A DNA stretch of 64,000 nucleotides from Acidobacteriota bacterium (GCA_013286165.1 JABDGF010000003.1:3526-67525), one strand, 5' to 3'. Positions 20,630 through 30,500 are shown, numbered from the stretch's first letter. Notes: a model not told the origin generated them from the sequence alone. Numbers and translations are program-made.

Positions 20630-20879
20630 GTTTCCGCGGATTACTTCCCGAACTTTCCCGAACTGGCACTAGCGCGAGCAACCGGATACCCGGCCTGGCG
20701 AGTCGAAGCTTGAGGCGCGCCGGTCGATATTGGGCAGATGGCGTAAAGGCAGGGCGACACTGGGGCAGGGCCAGCCTGGGGGCAGAAGTACGCCGTGGTA
20801 AAGCTCATTTACGGGTTATAATCTCAGCCAAGCGGCCTCGGCAATCGACAGTTAGGGACAAGTCGGGACATCTAGGGAA

Positions 20880-22349
20880 ATGGGCGAGCATAACGAGGAC
20901 CAGCAACGTCCCGGCACTCGGTCTGATAATTCACCAGGAAAACGGCAGGATAGGCGGACAGATCAGCGCCTGGATACCTGGAAAGAGATCGGCGCGTTTT
21001 TTGGACGCGACGAGCGGACCGTAAAGCGTTGGGAAGATCAGCGCGGATTGCCTGTGCACCGCGTCCCGGGCAGCGGCCGGGGCAGCGTGTACGCGTATGC
21101 CAGCGAGCTGTCTGAATGGCTGAAGACGGCGGACACGCGCGTGTCCGTAACGGCGACGGTGGAAGAAGCCGTAGCCGGGCCGGAGACCGCTGAGCTTCCG
21201 GCTGTGGAAGAGGCAGTCACCTCCCCTGAAATTTCAGAAACACTTCCCCTCGAAGAAAAGCGCAGCAAGCGGCCGTGGATGTTTGTGGCGGCAGGCGTGG
21301 TGCTGGCCGGCCTTTTGGGCGGACTTTGGATCTATAAGACCGGCGGAGCTTCAGCGACAAAGGCTAGCGCGCGCGCCGTGGATCCGCAGGCGCAGGAACT
21401 TTACCTGCGCGGAATTTATTACTGGCACAAGCGGACGCCGGAAGGGCTGACGCAGGCCGTCGATTATTTCACGCAAGCGATCGTGCGCGACCCGAATTAC
21501 GCGCCGGCTTACGTGGGCCTGGCGGATTGCTACAACCTGCTTCGTGAATACACGAAGATGCCGCCGGATCAGGCGTATCCGCGGGCGAAGGCGGCGGCGG
21601 AACGCGCGATCGCACTGGACGATTCCCTTTCCGGAGCGCACAGTTCGCTGGCGTTTGTGGATTTCTACTGGTCGTGGGACGCGGTGGCTGCGGAACGCGA
21701 GTTTAAGCGGTCGCTGGAACTCGATCCGAACTCGGTGGTGGCGCATCACTGGTACGCGACTTTCTTGATGCACATGGGGCGGTTCAAGGAAGCGCTGGAG
21801 CAGATCGAGGTCGCGCAGAAGCTGGACCCGTCTTCGATTTCGGCGCTGGCGGATAAGGGCGCGATTCTGGAGTATGTGACGGGGCGCGAGGACGCGATCA
21901 AGCTGGAGAAGGAACTGGAGACGTCCGATCCGAATTTCCTTTCGCCGCATACGTATCTCTCGGGAATGTACTTCCGCCAGAAGAATTACGCCGCGGCGGT
22001 GCAGGAGATGCGGAAATACGCGGAGTTGATCAAGGACGACGGATTATTGAGTGTCGCCGCGGCCGCTGAAAAGGGGCTTGCAGCGGGTGGGCGCGAAGGC
22101 ATGCTGAAGGCGATGATCGCCGAGCAGCAAAAACTCTACGCCGAAGGGAAATTTTCGCCGTATCTGCTGGCGGACACGGAGGCGCAAGTGGGCGACAAGC
22201 AGGCGGCGATGAAGTATCTCGCGGAAGCGCTGGCGAAACACGACGAGCGGATGATCGCGATACGGATCGATGACAATTTCGCGGATTTGCGGTCGGACCC
22301 GGCGTTTCAGAAGATGGTGGAGCAGGTTGGGTTGCCGCCGTATCAGTAA
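20880..22349 (+). CDS. Membrane-anchored HTH (MerR-like) transcriptional regulator fused to TPR sensor domain
   Basis: TWKEIGAFFGRDERTVKRWEDQRGLPVHRVPG...VYAYASELSEWL, TM PWMFVAAGVVLAGLLGGLWIY, then TPR repeats. Confidence 0.82.
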   Translation: MGEHNEDQQRPGTRSDNSPGKRQDRRTDQRLDTWKEIGAFFGRDERTVKRWEDQRGLPVHRVPGSGRGSVYAYASELSEWLKTADTRVSVTATVEEAVAGPETAELPAVEEAVTSPEISETLPLEEKRSKRPWMFVAAGVVLAGLLGGLWIYKTGGASATKASARAVDPQAQELYLRGIYYWHKRTPEGLTQAVDYFTQAIVRDPNYAPAYVGLADCYNLLREYTKMPPDQAYPRAKAAAERAIALDDSLSGAHSSLAFVDFYWSWDAVAAEREFKRSLELDPNSVVAHHWYATFLMHMGRFKEALEQIEVAQKLDPSSISALADKGAILEYVTGREDAIKLEKELETSDPNFLSPHTYLSGMYFRQKNYAAAVQEMRKYAELIKDDGLLSVAAAAEKGLAAGGREGMLKAMIAEQQKLYAEGKFSPYLLADTEAQVGDKQAAMKYLAEALAKHDERMIAIRIDDNFADLRSDPAFQKMVEQVGLPPYQ

Positions 22350-22821
22350 GAGTTCCCTTCCTTACTAGAGTCGAGCCTTCAAAACTTCCGTGCATGATGT
22401 TTCGAGAGCACGTTGGGGTGTGTCTAAGCGAGGAAGGCACGGCGACTGACGTCGCCGCAATGCAAAGCGGTAGACCGCTGCGCGGGCTCCCGGACTCTAA
22501 AATGAGCGGTGCTTGAGTTGAGGCTTGCCGCGCACCCTTTTGAGCAGAAAAGGGTGCGGCACCCGGAAAGGCAACGGCTGCCGGGTCGATGCTTGGCCGC
22601 ATCGACCCGCCCTCACAGACGGAACTTGGTGTCCCTTTTCAGGCAATAGCGGGTACGGCAGGGCCATTGACCCGGTCGGGGTGACCTCGTAAGCTTTGCG
22701 ATGCGGCGTAGGGAGTAGTAGAGCCTGCGCTCGGTCGGCAGCGCCACGGTTTTCCGCTCTCATTCGAGAGATGGGAGAACCCGGCTCAGCCGATAAGGAT
22801 TTTGGGGGCAGAGGACGACCG

Positions 22822-24720
22822 ATGCGCTCGACGGCGATTGTCTGGGCTGTGCTGATTGCGGGAACGGTGACGCTGTCGAGTTGCGAAGAGTCCGCTTCGC
22901 CGCAGCACGCCAAGGCGCATGCGCCGGCGCTGGTGCCCGCTCCGACTGCTCAATTCGCCACGATTGATCTCCCGCAGTTTCCCGAACGAGCTTCCCTGCT
23001 GGGCCTGACCGACACGCGGCCGCGCATCGACATTCTGGTGGCGACGGCGCAGGCGCGATTTGACGCCGCGCAGAAAGAATACAAAGCGCAGCAGTTTGAA
23101 AAGGCGCACGCGGATTACAACGCGGTGGTGGGAATCATCCAGGAGAGCGGATTCCAGCCGGACGCGGACCCGCGGCTTTCCGAGCTGCTCGATCAGACGG
23201 GCGAAGCGCTGCATTCCTACGATGTGAACGCGGAGCAGGACCAGGAAGCGGATGAAGGCGACGACGCGGCGCAGACGCCAGCGAATCCGCTGGATGCGTT
23301 TGCTTCGATGACGCTGCCGCCGGGCGATCCTCGGCTTGCGGCGCGAGCAGAGCAAGAAATTGTGCGAGTGCCGCACGATCTGCCGCTGACGGTGAACGAT
23401 TCAGTGCTGCAGTATTTGAGTTATTTCTCGTCGCCGAAGGGACGCGCGACGGTGGCGCATGGCATCGACCGTTCGGGACGTTACACGGACATGATCCGGC
23501 GCGTACTGAAGGAAGAAGGCGTGCCGCTGGATTTAATGTACCTGGCGCAGGCCGAGTCGGCATTTCAGCCGGTGGCGGTTTCGAACAAGGGGGCGCGCGG
23601 GATTTGGCAGTTCATGCCGTATCGCGGCGAAGAGTACAACCTCGACCGGACGTACTGGGTGGACGAGCGCAGCGATCCTGAAAAGGCGACGCGTGCGGCG
23701 GCGCGGCATTTGCGCGACCTGTACGACATGTTCGGCGATTGGTATCTGGTTATGGCGGCGTACAACTCGGGCCCGATGAATGTAACCAAGGGCATCGAGC
23801 GGACCGGTTACGCGGATTTCTGGGATTTGCAGCGGCTGCATGCGCTGCCCAAGCAAACGCAGAACTACGTGCCGATCATTATTGCGCTCGCGCTTGTGGG
23901 CAAAGACCCGGCGCTTTACGGCGTGGAAGTGGCGCCGGACAAGCCGACGATGACGGACGTGGTGAAGCTGGGGCATTCGATCGATCTGCGCCTCGTGGCC
24001 GATGCGACGGGCGCGGACGTGTACGATTTGCGCGAGATGAATCCGGAGCTGCTGCGCAACGTGACGCCGGCCGATCCGAACTGGGAATTGAAATTGCCGG
24101 AGGGCACGGCGACGAAGTTTGACGGCGTGATCCAGCAGGTGCCGGTGGATAAGTGGACCAGCTGGCGGCTACACACGGTGACGCAGGGCGAAACGCTGGG
24201 CGACATCGCGAGCCACTATCACGTGACGGTCGGGGCGGTCGAGGCGGCGAATCACCTGGAAGCGCATGCGGTGGTGCCGGCTGGATTTTTGCTGAACGTG
24301 CCGACGGCGCCGGTGGCGGTGAAGCTGGTGCACTACACAGTTTCGCGCGGCGACACGCTGGAAAGTATCGCGGACCGGTTCGATGTGACCGTGCCGGAGC
24401 TGAAGAAGTGGAACAAGATTCGCGGGGCTTCGGTGCCGCGCGGCGCGCATTTGAAGATTTACGAGGGCGGGATTACCCCGGATAAGCTGAGTGCGCCGAG
24501 GGCGAAGTCGGCTTCTGCGGCGGACTCGGGCGCGGGCGTCGAGAACGTGTCAAATACGTCTGGCGGCGGCACGACGGTGACGCACAAGGTGCGGCAGGGC
24601 GAAACGCTTTACAGCGTGGCACATACGTACAAGACGACCGTTGAGATCCTGCGGGCGGACAATCCCTTCCTGAATGACGAGCCGCTGAAGACGGGCGACG
24701 TGCTGACCATCCGGCGCTAG
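22822..24720 (+). CDS. Lytic transglycosylase (SLT, MltD-like) with LysM domains
   Basis: Lipoprotein-type signal, GVPLDLMYLAQAESAFQPVAVSNKGARGIWQFMPYRG, AAYNSGPMNV, LysM repeats (HTVTQGETLGDIASHYHV, HYTVSRGDTLESIADRF, HKVRQGETLYSVAHTYKT). Confidence 0.92.
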   Translation: MRSTAIVWAVLIAGTVTLSSCEESASPQHAKAHAPALVPAPTAQFATIDLPQFPERASLLGLTDTRPRIDILVATAQARFDAAQKEYKAQQFEKAHADYNAVVGIIQESGFQPDADPRLSELLDQTGEALHSYDVNAEQDQEADEGDDAAQTPANPLDAFASMTLPPGDPRLAARAEQEIVRVPHDLPLTVNDSVLQYLSYFSSPKGRATVAHGIDRSGRYTDMIRRVLKEEGVPLDLMYLAQAESAFQPVAVSNKGARGIWQFMPYRGEEYNLDRTYWVDERSDPEKATRAAARHLRDLYDMFGDWYLVMAAYNSGPMNVTKGIERTGYADFWDLQRLHALPKQTQNYVPIIIALALVGKDPALYGVEVAPDKPTMTDVVKLGHSIDLRLVADATGADVYDLREMNPELLRNVTPADPNWELKLPEGTATKFDGVIQQVPVDKWTSWRLHTVTQGETLGDIASHYHVTVGAVEAANHLEAHAVVPAGFLLNVPTAPVAVKLVHYTVSRGDTLESIADRFDVTVPELKKWNKIRGASVPRGAHLKIYEGGITPDKLSAPRAKSASAADSGAGVENVSNTSGGGTTVTHKVRQGETLYSVAHTYKTTVEILRADNPFLNDEPLKTGDVLTIRR

Positions 24721-24959
24721 GCGCCGCTTGATTGGCTGCGTGACGAATCGCACGTCGCGACCACATGTTAGCAAGCCCTTCCCTTTCAATACCTTAGATG
24801 CCAGGCTGCGTTGTTTGGCGTTCCGGCGTGCTGTTTTGCTTCAAAAAAATGTCGCAAAAATGGGGCTTTCCTCCCTTGCGCTTCGCGCGAAATTTCGTTA
24901 CACCATTTGTGAGCGCCGAGACTGATACGAAGTTCAGGCCGGGACCCAGGAGGATTCCG

Positions 24960-25304
24960 ATGTTCAACGGCAAACTGCACGACGAAGAGGACGACGAACT
25001 GCCGCACTTCGAAGAGGAAGAAGAGGAAAGCCTGGAGTCGAACCCTCACGACGAGACGGTGGAAGAGGTGGAAGAGATCGTAATCGAAGAGGGCGGCGAG
25101 GAAGAGGAAGACGAACCGGCTGCGACGGAACGGCGGGCGGCTCCGGCGCCGGCGGCTGCTGCCAAAAAGGCCAAGCCAAAAGCGAAGGCCAAGCCCAAGG
25201 CGAAGGCGAAACCAAAAAAGAAGGCGCCTGCGAAGAAAGCAAAAGCTAAGGCGAAGCCCAAAGCCAAGCCCAAGAAGGCTGCGAAGAAAAAGAAGAAGCG
25301 GTAG
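24960..25304 (+). CDS. Bipolar low-complexity protein: acidic N-terminus, Lys/Ala/Pro-rich histone H1-like C-terminus
   Basis: MFNGKLHDEEDDELPHFEEEEEE... then AKKAKPKAKAKPKAKAKPKKKAPAKKAKAKAKPKAKPKKAAKKKKKR; upstream AGGAG-type RBS and downstream terminator. Confidence 0.75.
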   Translation: MFNGKLHDEEDDELPHFEEEEEESLESNPHDETVEEVEEIVIEEGGEEEEDEPAATERRAAPAPAAAAKKAKPKAKAKPKAKAKPKKKAPAKKAKAKAKPKAKPKKAAKKKKKR

Positions 25305-25353
25305 TTTTCGTAGCGCTTCGCTCGACGCAGAAAAAACTGAATCGAAGAATTGT

Positions 25354-25395
25354 CCGCCGCGTGGTCCGAAAGGACTCCGCGGCGGTTTTGTTTTT
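25354..25395 (+). terminator. Rho-independent terminator
   Basis: CCGCCGCGtGGTCCgaaaGGACtCCGCGGCGG followed by TTTTGTTTTT. Confidence 0.8.
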
Positions 25396-25601
25396 GGTGG
25401 CAGGCGAAAGGCAGAAGCAAAACACTTCACGGAGAAAACCGAGAACGGCGGAGTTCACGGAGTCGGAGTGCTAGTCGGGCGGCCGACTGTGACGGGGTGA
25501 AACGAGCGGCCCTCTGCGCGAGGCTCGTGCTGTTGACGAACCGCGTACGTCCAGCATCGCAAAATATTTTGTTGCTGCCCGGCGCGAGGGGCGGAGTTAG
25601 T

Positions 25602-26414
25602 ATGCGTTTCAGAATGGTGCTGGCCGTGGAGCAGGTGAAGAGGATGCGGGGCGGCGCGCAGGCGCAGTTGATGCGATGCTCGAACGGTGGCTATTACGTC
25701 GTCAAGTTTCAGAATAACCCGCAGGGGCGGAGGATCCTGGCGAACGAATTGCTGGCTACGAGGCTGGCGAGGCGGATGGGATTGCCGTCGCCGGAACCGG
25801 AAGTGATCGAGGTGCGGGAAGAATTGATTTCGCACACCGACGAGCTGGTGATTCAGCTGGGGCGCGGGCGCGCGCTCTGTTCCGCAGGGAAACAATTCGG
25901 GTCCAGATATCCGGGCGAGCCGGCGAAGACCGTGGTGTACGACTTCCTTCCGGACGAACAACTGCGCGAAGTGACGAACCTCGGCGATTTCCTCGGCGTG
26001 CTGGTGTTCGACAAGTGGACCTGCAATACGAACGGCCGGCAGGCGATTTTTCATCGCGACCGCGAGGGCGACGGCGAGAGATACCGCGCTCAGATGATCG
26101 ATCACGGATTTTGTTTCAATGCGTGCGAGTGGAATTTCCCGGATGCGCCACTGCGCGGATTGTATGCGCGGCACGGAGTTTACGAGCAGGTGCGCGGAGC
26201 GGACGCGTTTGAGCCGTGGATCGCGCGCGTCGAACGGATTACCGAGAGCGACCTCGACAAGGATTACAGCGGGATTCCGCCGGAGTGGTTTGAGGGCGAT
26301 TTCGATGCGATCGAGCGGCTGATGGCGCAGCTGGTGCGCCGGAAGAAGCTTGTGCGGGAGCTTGTGATTTCGGCTTGGAAGTCGTCGGCGCAGCCGTTTC
26401 GCAATTGGCGGTAG
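25602..26414 (+). CDS. HipA-like kinase family protein
   Basis: Trimmed to MRFRMVLAVEQ. CSNGGYYVVKFQNNPQGRRILANELLATRLARRMGLPSPEPEVIEV and later QMIDHGFCFN resemble the HipA-like kinase fold. Confidence 0.75.
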   Translation: MRFRMVLAVEQVKRMRGGAQAQLMRCSNGGYYVVKFQNNPQGRRILANELLATRLARRMGLPSPEPEVIEVREELISHTDELVIQLGRGRALCSAGKQFGSRYPGEPAKTVVYDFLPDEQLREVTNLGDFLGVLVFDKWTCNTNGRQAIFHRDREGDGERYRAQMIDHGFCFNACEWNFPDAPLRGLYARHGVYEQVRGADAFEPWIARVERITESDLDKDYSGIPPEWFEGDFDAIERLMAQLVRRKKLVRELVISAWKSSAQPFRNWR

Positions 26415-26466
26415 GTGGCTGGGACGCAGCACTCGATGGAAATGAGGCGGGGATTTTGTTGTTCGG

Positions 26467-27375
26467 GTGATGGCAGATACGCAAGTTTTGCGTGTGTCGA
26501 GAGAGTTTGGGTCGGAGGTTGCGATGAGCGCTGTGAATGGGCCGCCGGGCTCGCTGGAGCTAGATGCGATCGCGCCGGGCGAGCCTAAGGAAACGTTTCG
26601 CTACAGGATTTTGCGGTACGCGCCGAATGTGGAGCGCGATGAGTGGGTGAATATCGGCGTGATGCTGGAGGATACGCGGACCGGGCGGCTCGCGGCGCGC
26701 GTGGTGGAGTCGGATCCCGAATTTGCGCGTGTGATGCGGATCCATCCGGATCTCGATCGGGATTTGCTGCGCGCGCTTCCGGTGGAATTGAACGAGCGGC
26801 TGCGCGGAACGCCGGATGAGGTGCGGGTGTATCTCGACAAGCTCGACCAGTCGCTTTCGAACGCGGTGCAGATGAGTGCGCGGCGCGGGCTACTGGGCGA
26901 CAACTTCGACGCGGAGATGGACCGCCTCTATCGCGTGCACGTGTCGCCGCCATCGAAGCGCGCGGGAGGCGTGGTGCAGTCTGTGCACGATTTCATCCGT
27001 GAAAAGTTGAGCGATGTATTCCGGCGGCGGCGGATTCTGGGGCGGATGGAGACGCGGGTGCGCGTCGATGGCTTTACGCATCATGGGGATCCGTTCCGGC
27101 TGGATTTTGGATACCAGAATGGAGTGCGCGGGTTTGTGCACGGAGTGTCGCTGAAGCGCGATGCGGCGCAGGCGAAAGTGCTGGCTTACACGGCGGCGCG
27201 AATTCGGGCGCGGGACCCGAGCGTCGAGATTGCGGCGATTACGGAAATTGCGGCGGAGCCCGGGAATACCAGGCACGAATTCATTACGGAGATTCTCGGG
27301 GAGCAGAACGTGAGGATCGTGCCGATGTCGCAGGTGGAGGGGTTTGCGGAGGAGTTGAGGTTGCGGCTGAATTAG
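26467..27375 (+). CDS. DUF3037 domain protein
   Basis: FRYRILRYAPNVERDEWVNIGVMLEDTRTGRLAARVVES..., typical DUF3037 N-terminus; same strand, 52 bp after the HipA-like gene; internal start at 26524 possible. Confidence 0.8.
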   Translation: MMADTQVLRVSREFGSEVAMSAVNGPPGSLELDAIAPGEPKETFRYRILRYAPNVERDEWVNIGVMLEDTRTGRLAARVVESDPEFARVMRIHPDLDRDLLRALPVELNERLRGTPDEVRVYLDKLDQSLSNAVQMSARRGLLGDNFDAEMDRLYRVHVSPPSKRAGGVVQSVHDFIREKLSDVFRRRRILGRMETRVRVDGFTHHGDPFRLDFGYQNGVRGFVHGVSLKRDAAQAKVLAYTAARIRARDPSVEIAAITEIAAEPGNTRHEFITEILGEQNVRIVPMSQVEGFAEELRLRLN

Positions 27376-27430
27376 TTTTTTTCATCGGCGAAGCTTGCGT
27401 GTTTTCAAGTACTCGAACAATTCAAAGGTA

Positions 27431-27455
27431 CACAGGCAACAGCGGCCTGTGCCAC
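27431..27455. repeat. Palindromic repeat family A copy
   Basis: CACAGGCaacagcgGCCTGTGCCAC. Confidence 0.75.
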
Positions 27456-27625
27456 TTGCGTTCTCTACGATTGTGATCGTGCCAAGCGTGGGAGGATCGC
27501 CAGAATTTTAGGTGGCTGAACGGGCGACCCACTGAGTGTGGGGCGCGACGCACAGACTGACAGTCTATGTTACAGCTCGCTGCGCTCGCCCAAGGCACAC
27601 AGGCAAGATTGCCTATGCTCCTTGC

Positions 27626-28846
27626 TTAAACTTTGTTGAGGTGGCGCATTTCTGGGTCGGGCGTGCGCGTTGCGTTTGCGGCAGCCCAGCGCGGCGACGT
27701 TCGTTTCCCAAGTAAAACCTCTGCTCCCCAACAACCAAAGTAGGACGACAGAGCAACGCCGTGGCCGGCGAAGGCGCCGATCACCAGGCCATTGCGATGC
27801 TTTGCGTTCGAGTGCGGGTGCCAGCCGAAGACGGGTTTCCAGGTGTCGCGGAATAAAATCGGGCCGCCCCAGTGGCGGACGAGTTTTACTTTCGCCAGCG
27901 CCGGGTGAAGGGCGCGGACGCGCTGGTCGAGACGCGCGAAAATCTGTGTAGCCTCGGATTTCGCGATATCGACGGTTTCGAGAGCGCCCACATCGCTTGA
28001 CGTCACAAGTCCGGCGCCGAAAACGATCGAGCGGTCTTTGCGGACGCGGCCCCAGAGATACGGGAAGTCGGTGGTGTAAAAAGGCGTTCGCGACGCAAGG
28101 CCGATCGCGCGCAAGACGGATTCGGAAACCGGCTCGGTGAGAAGCGCGAGCGTGAGGCGCGCGTGCGTGCCGTGCGTCAGGCCCGAGACGCGGAGCGACA
28201 GCGCGTTTGTGGCGAACAGAACTTTTTCCGCCGTCAGCTTGTGCGTGGGGCGGCTTCCGTTCTTCGCGGCTCGCGTTGCCGCGCCGGTTCGTTCGATTGT
28301 GAGGACCGGCTCACGATGCCATGCGACGTGCGTGACGCGGTGATGCTCGTGGATTTTTGCGCCCAGGCGCTGGGCTGAGCGGCCGAGGCCGGCGACGAGT
28401 TTTCCCGGATCGACGGTGCCGCCGGGAACGTGCTTCATGACGCGGAGCGTTCCGGAATCGTTCCAGGCGATGGGTGAATCGTTGCGGCCGTCTTTGCGCG
28501 CGATTTCCCAGGCGCCGTGGAGGTCGAGATCGCACTGCACGTCGAGCGTGTGGAGAATTTTTTGAAAGCCGGAGAGAACGTCGCCCAGGCCGGGCATGTC
28601 GCCTGCCGCGGTTTCGGCCAGCGCCATGCCGCCGGTGCGGCCGCTCGCGCCTTCGCCCACTTTGAAAGCTTCGAAGACGGCTACGGATTTTTCGGGGGCG
28701 AGGCGTTTGAGCCACGCTGCGGCGGCGAGACCAGTGAAACCACCGCCGACTATAGCGAAATCGACGGACGCGGGAAGCGCGCTCGGGCGAGGTTTGAAGC
28801 GGATGGGCCAGGGCGGGGTGCCCCAGTGGTGTTGGGTGCTTGGCAT
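27626..28846 (-). CDS. NAD(P)/FAD-dependent oxidoreductase (DAO family)
   Basis: VDFAIVGGGFTGLAAAAWLKRLAPEKSVAVFEA, GASGRTGGMALAE, C-terminal GLVIGAFAGHGVALSSYFG. Confidence 0.88.
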   Translation of the reverse strand: MPSTQHHWGTPPWPIRFKPRPSALPASVDFAIVGGGFTGLAAAAWLKRLAPEKSVAVFEAFKVGEGASGRTGGMALAETAAGDMPGLGDVLSGFQKILHTLDVQCDLDLHGAWEIARKDGRNDSPIAWNDSGTLRVMKHVPGGTVDPGKLVAGLGRSAQRLGAKIHEHHRVTHVAWHREPVLTIERTGAATRAAKNGSRPTHKLTAEKVLFATNALSLRVSGLTHGTHARLTLALLTEPVSESVLRAIGLASRTPFYTTDFPYLWGRVRKDRSIVFGAGLVTSSDVGALETVDIAKSEATQIFARLDQRVRALHPALAKVKLVRHWGGPILFRDTWKPVFGWHPHSNAKHRNGLVIGAFAGHGVALSSYFGCWGAEVLLGKRTSPRWAAANATRTPDPEMRHLNKV

Positions 28847-28889
28847 GGAGACACTCTTATTTTACAGACAAAGGCTGAGGCGGGGAGGG

Positions 28890-28922
28890 GTCCTTCGGCC
28901 GCTAAAGCGGCCTGAGGATGAC
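28890..28922. repeat. Palindromic repeat family B copy
   Basis: GTCCTTCGGCCGCtaaaGCGGCCTGAGGATGAC. Confidence 0.75.
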
Positions 28923-29123
28923 GCGGCTGAGGGCGAGGCGCGCTGAACACGAAAGGCAGCGATGGCGACGGTGAGGATAAGCTCGCCGGCGTGAAGTGAG
29001 TCGAGCCGGAGCTTTGCTGGAGTTGTGGCATTCGGCAGGGCGGTGGTCCCCGCCTCGCGGGGAGCCACCGCACTCCGGGAAAACCGTTTAGGCCGAGGCT
29101 CTCGAGCGAATTGTCTCGAGAGA

Positions 29124-30500
29124 TTAGAGGATGCTCTCGCTCCAGTTTTCGAGCGTGTGCTTGAGCTTGGCCATGAACTGGTGGGCTACGGCGCCGTCCA
29201 CGACGCGATGGTCGTAGGAAAGCGTGAGGTACACCATCGAGCGGATGGCGATCGCGTCGTCCACGACGACCGGGCGCTTTTCGATCGTGCCGAGGCCGAG
29301 GATCGCGACGTTGGGCTGGTTGATCACCGGCAGGCCGAACAGGCCGCCGAAAACGCCGGGGTTGGTGATCGCGAAGGTGCCTTCGGCGACTTCCTCGGGC
29401 TTGAGCTTCTTGGCGCGAGCGCGTTCGGCGAGGTCGTTCATGGTGCGCGCGATACCGAGGAAATTCTTTTCTTCGGCGTTCTTGATCACCGGGACGATCA
29501 AGCCCCAGTCGAGAGCGACGGCGATGCCGATGTTGCATTCCTTGTGAAGAACGATGTTCGTGCCATCGACCGATGCATTGACCGTGGGGAACGCGCGGAG
29601 CGATTCGACGGCGGCGCGGACGAAGAACGGCATGAAGGTGAGCTTGGTGCCGGCCTGCTCTTCGAACTTGTTCTTCATCTTCGCGCGCAGGGTGGCGATG
29701 CCGGTGACGTCGGCTTCATCCACCGAGTACACATGCGGCGAAACGTGCTTGGAGAGCACCATGTGCTCGGCGATGCGCTGGCGCATCACGGACATGGGCT
29801 GCACTTCGTAATTGCCGAAGTACATTTTTTCGCGCGGCACGGCGTTTTCGAGAATGCTGCCGCCGGCGTGGGATCCCGCGGACGGAGGCGGCGGTGGCGG
29901 AGGAGCCGACGGGCGCTGAGGGGGAGCGGACGGCGCAGCTTGTTGCGGAGCGCTGGCAGAACCTGAAGGGCCACCTTCGACGGCGGCGAGAATGTCGGAC
30001 TTCGAAACGCGGCCGCCTGCGCCGGTGCCGGGCACCTGCGCGACATCGATATTATTTTCGCGGGCAATCTTGCGCACGAGCGGTGAGCTGCGGACTTTGT
30101 CGCCCGAAGCCGTGACCGGCGCGGCAGGAGCGGGCGCTGGTGCAGCTTTCTGTGCCGGAGGCGGCGGTGCGGCGGCCGCGGGCCTCGCGGGAGTGGGCGG
30201 CGGCGCAGCAGCGGGTTTCGCGGCTTCTTGCTTCGCAGGCGCAGGAGCAGCGCCAGCCGAACCGGCTACGTCGATCACCGCGACGACGGTCTGAATGGGA
30301 ACCGTCTGGCCCTCGTTGACTTTAATTTCTTTCAAGACGCCGGCGGACGGCGACGGAATTTCCGCATCGACTTTGTCGGTGGAAATTTCAAACAGCGGCT
30401 CGTCGCGCTCGATCTTGTCGCCGGGCTTTTTGAGCCACTTGGTGATGGTGCCTTCGAAAATGCTCTCGCCCATCTGGGGCATGATGACGTCGGTTGCCAT
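29124..30500 (-). CDS. 2-oxo acid dehydrogenase E2 component (dihydrolipoyl acyltransferase)
   Basis: Lipoyl domain EPLFEISTDKVDAEIPSP, Ala/Pro linkers, E3-binding domain (SSPLVRKIARENNIDVAQVPGTGAGGRVSKSDI), catalytic YDHRVVDGA. Confidence 0.95.
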   Translation of the reverse strand: MATDVIMPQMGESIFEGTITKWLKKPGDKIERDEPLFEISTDKVDAEIPSPSAGVLKEIKVNEGQTVPIQTVVAVIDVAGSAGAAPAPAKQEAAKPAAAPPPTPARPAAAAPPPPAQKAAPAPAPAAPVTASGDKVRSSPLVRKIARENNIDVAQVPGTGAGGRVSKSDILAAVEGGPSGSASAPQQAAPSAPPQRPSAPPPPPPPSAGSHAGGSILENAVPREKMYFGNYEVQPMSVMRQRIAEHMVLSKHVSPHVYSVDEADVTGIATLRAKMKNKFEEQAGTKLTFMPFFVRAAVESLRAFPTVNASVDGTNIVLHKECNIGIAVALDWGLIVPVIKNAEEKNFLGIARTMNDLAERARAKKLKPEEVAEGTFAITNPGVFGGLFGLPVINQPNVAILGLGTIEKRPVVVDDAIAIRSMVYLTLSYDHRVVDGAVAHQFMAKLKHTLENWSESIL

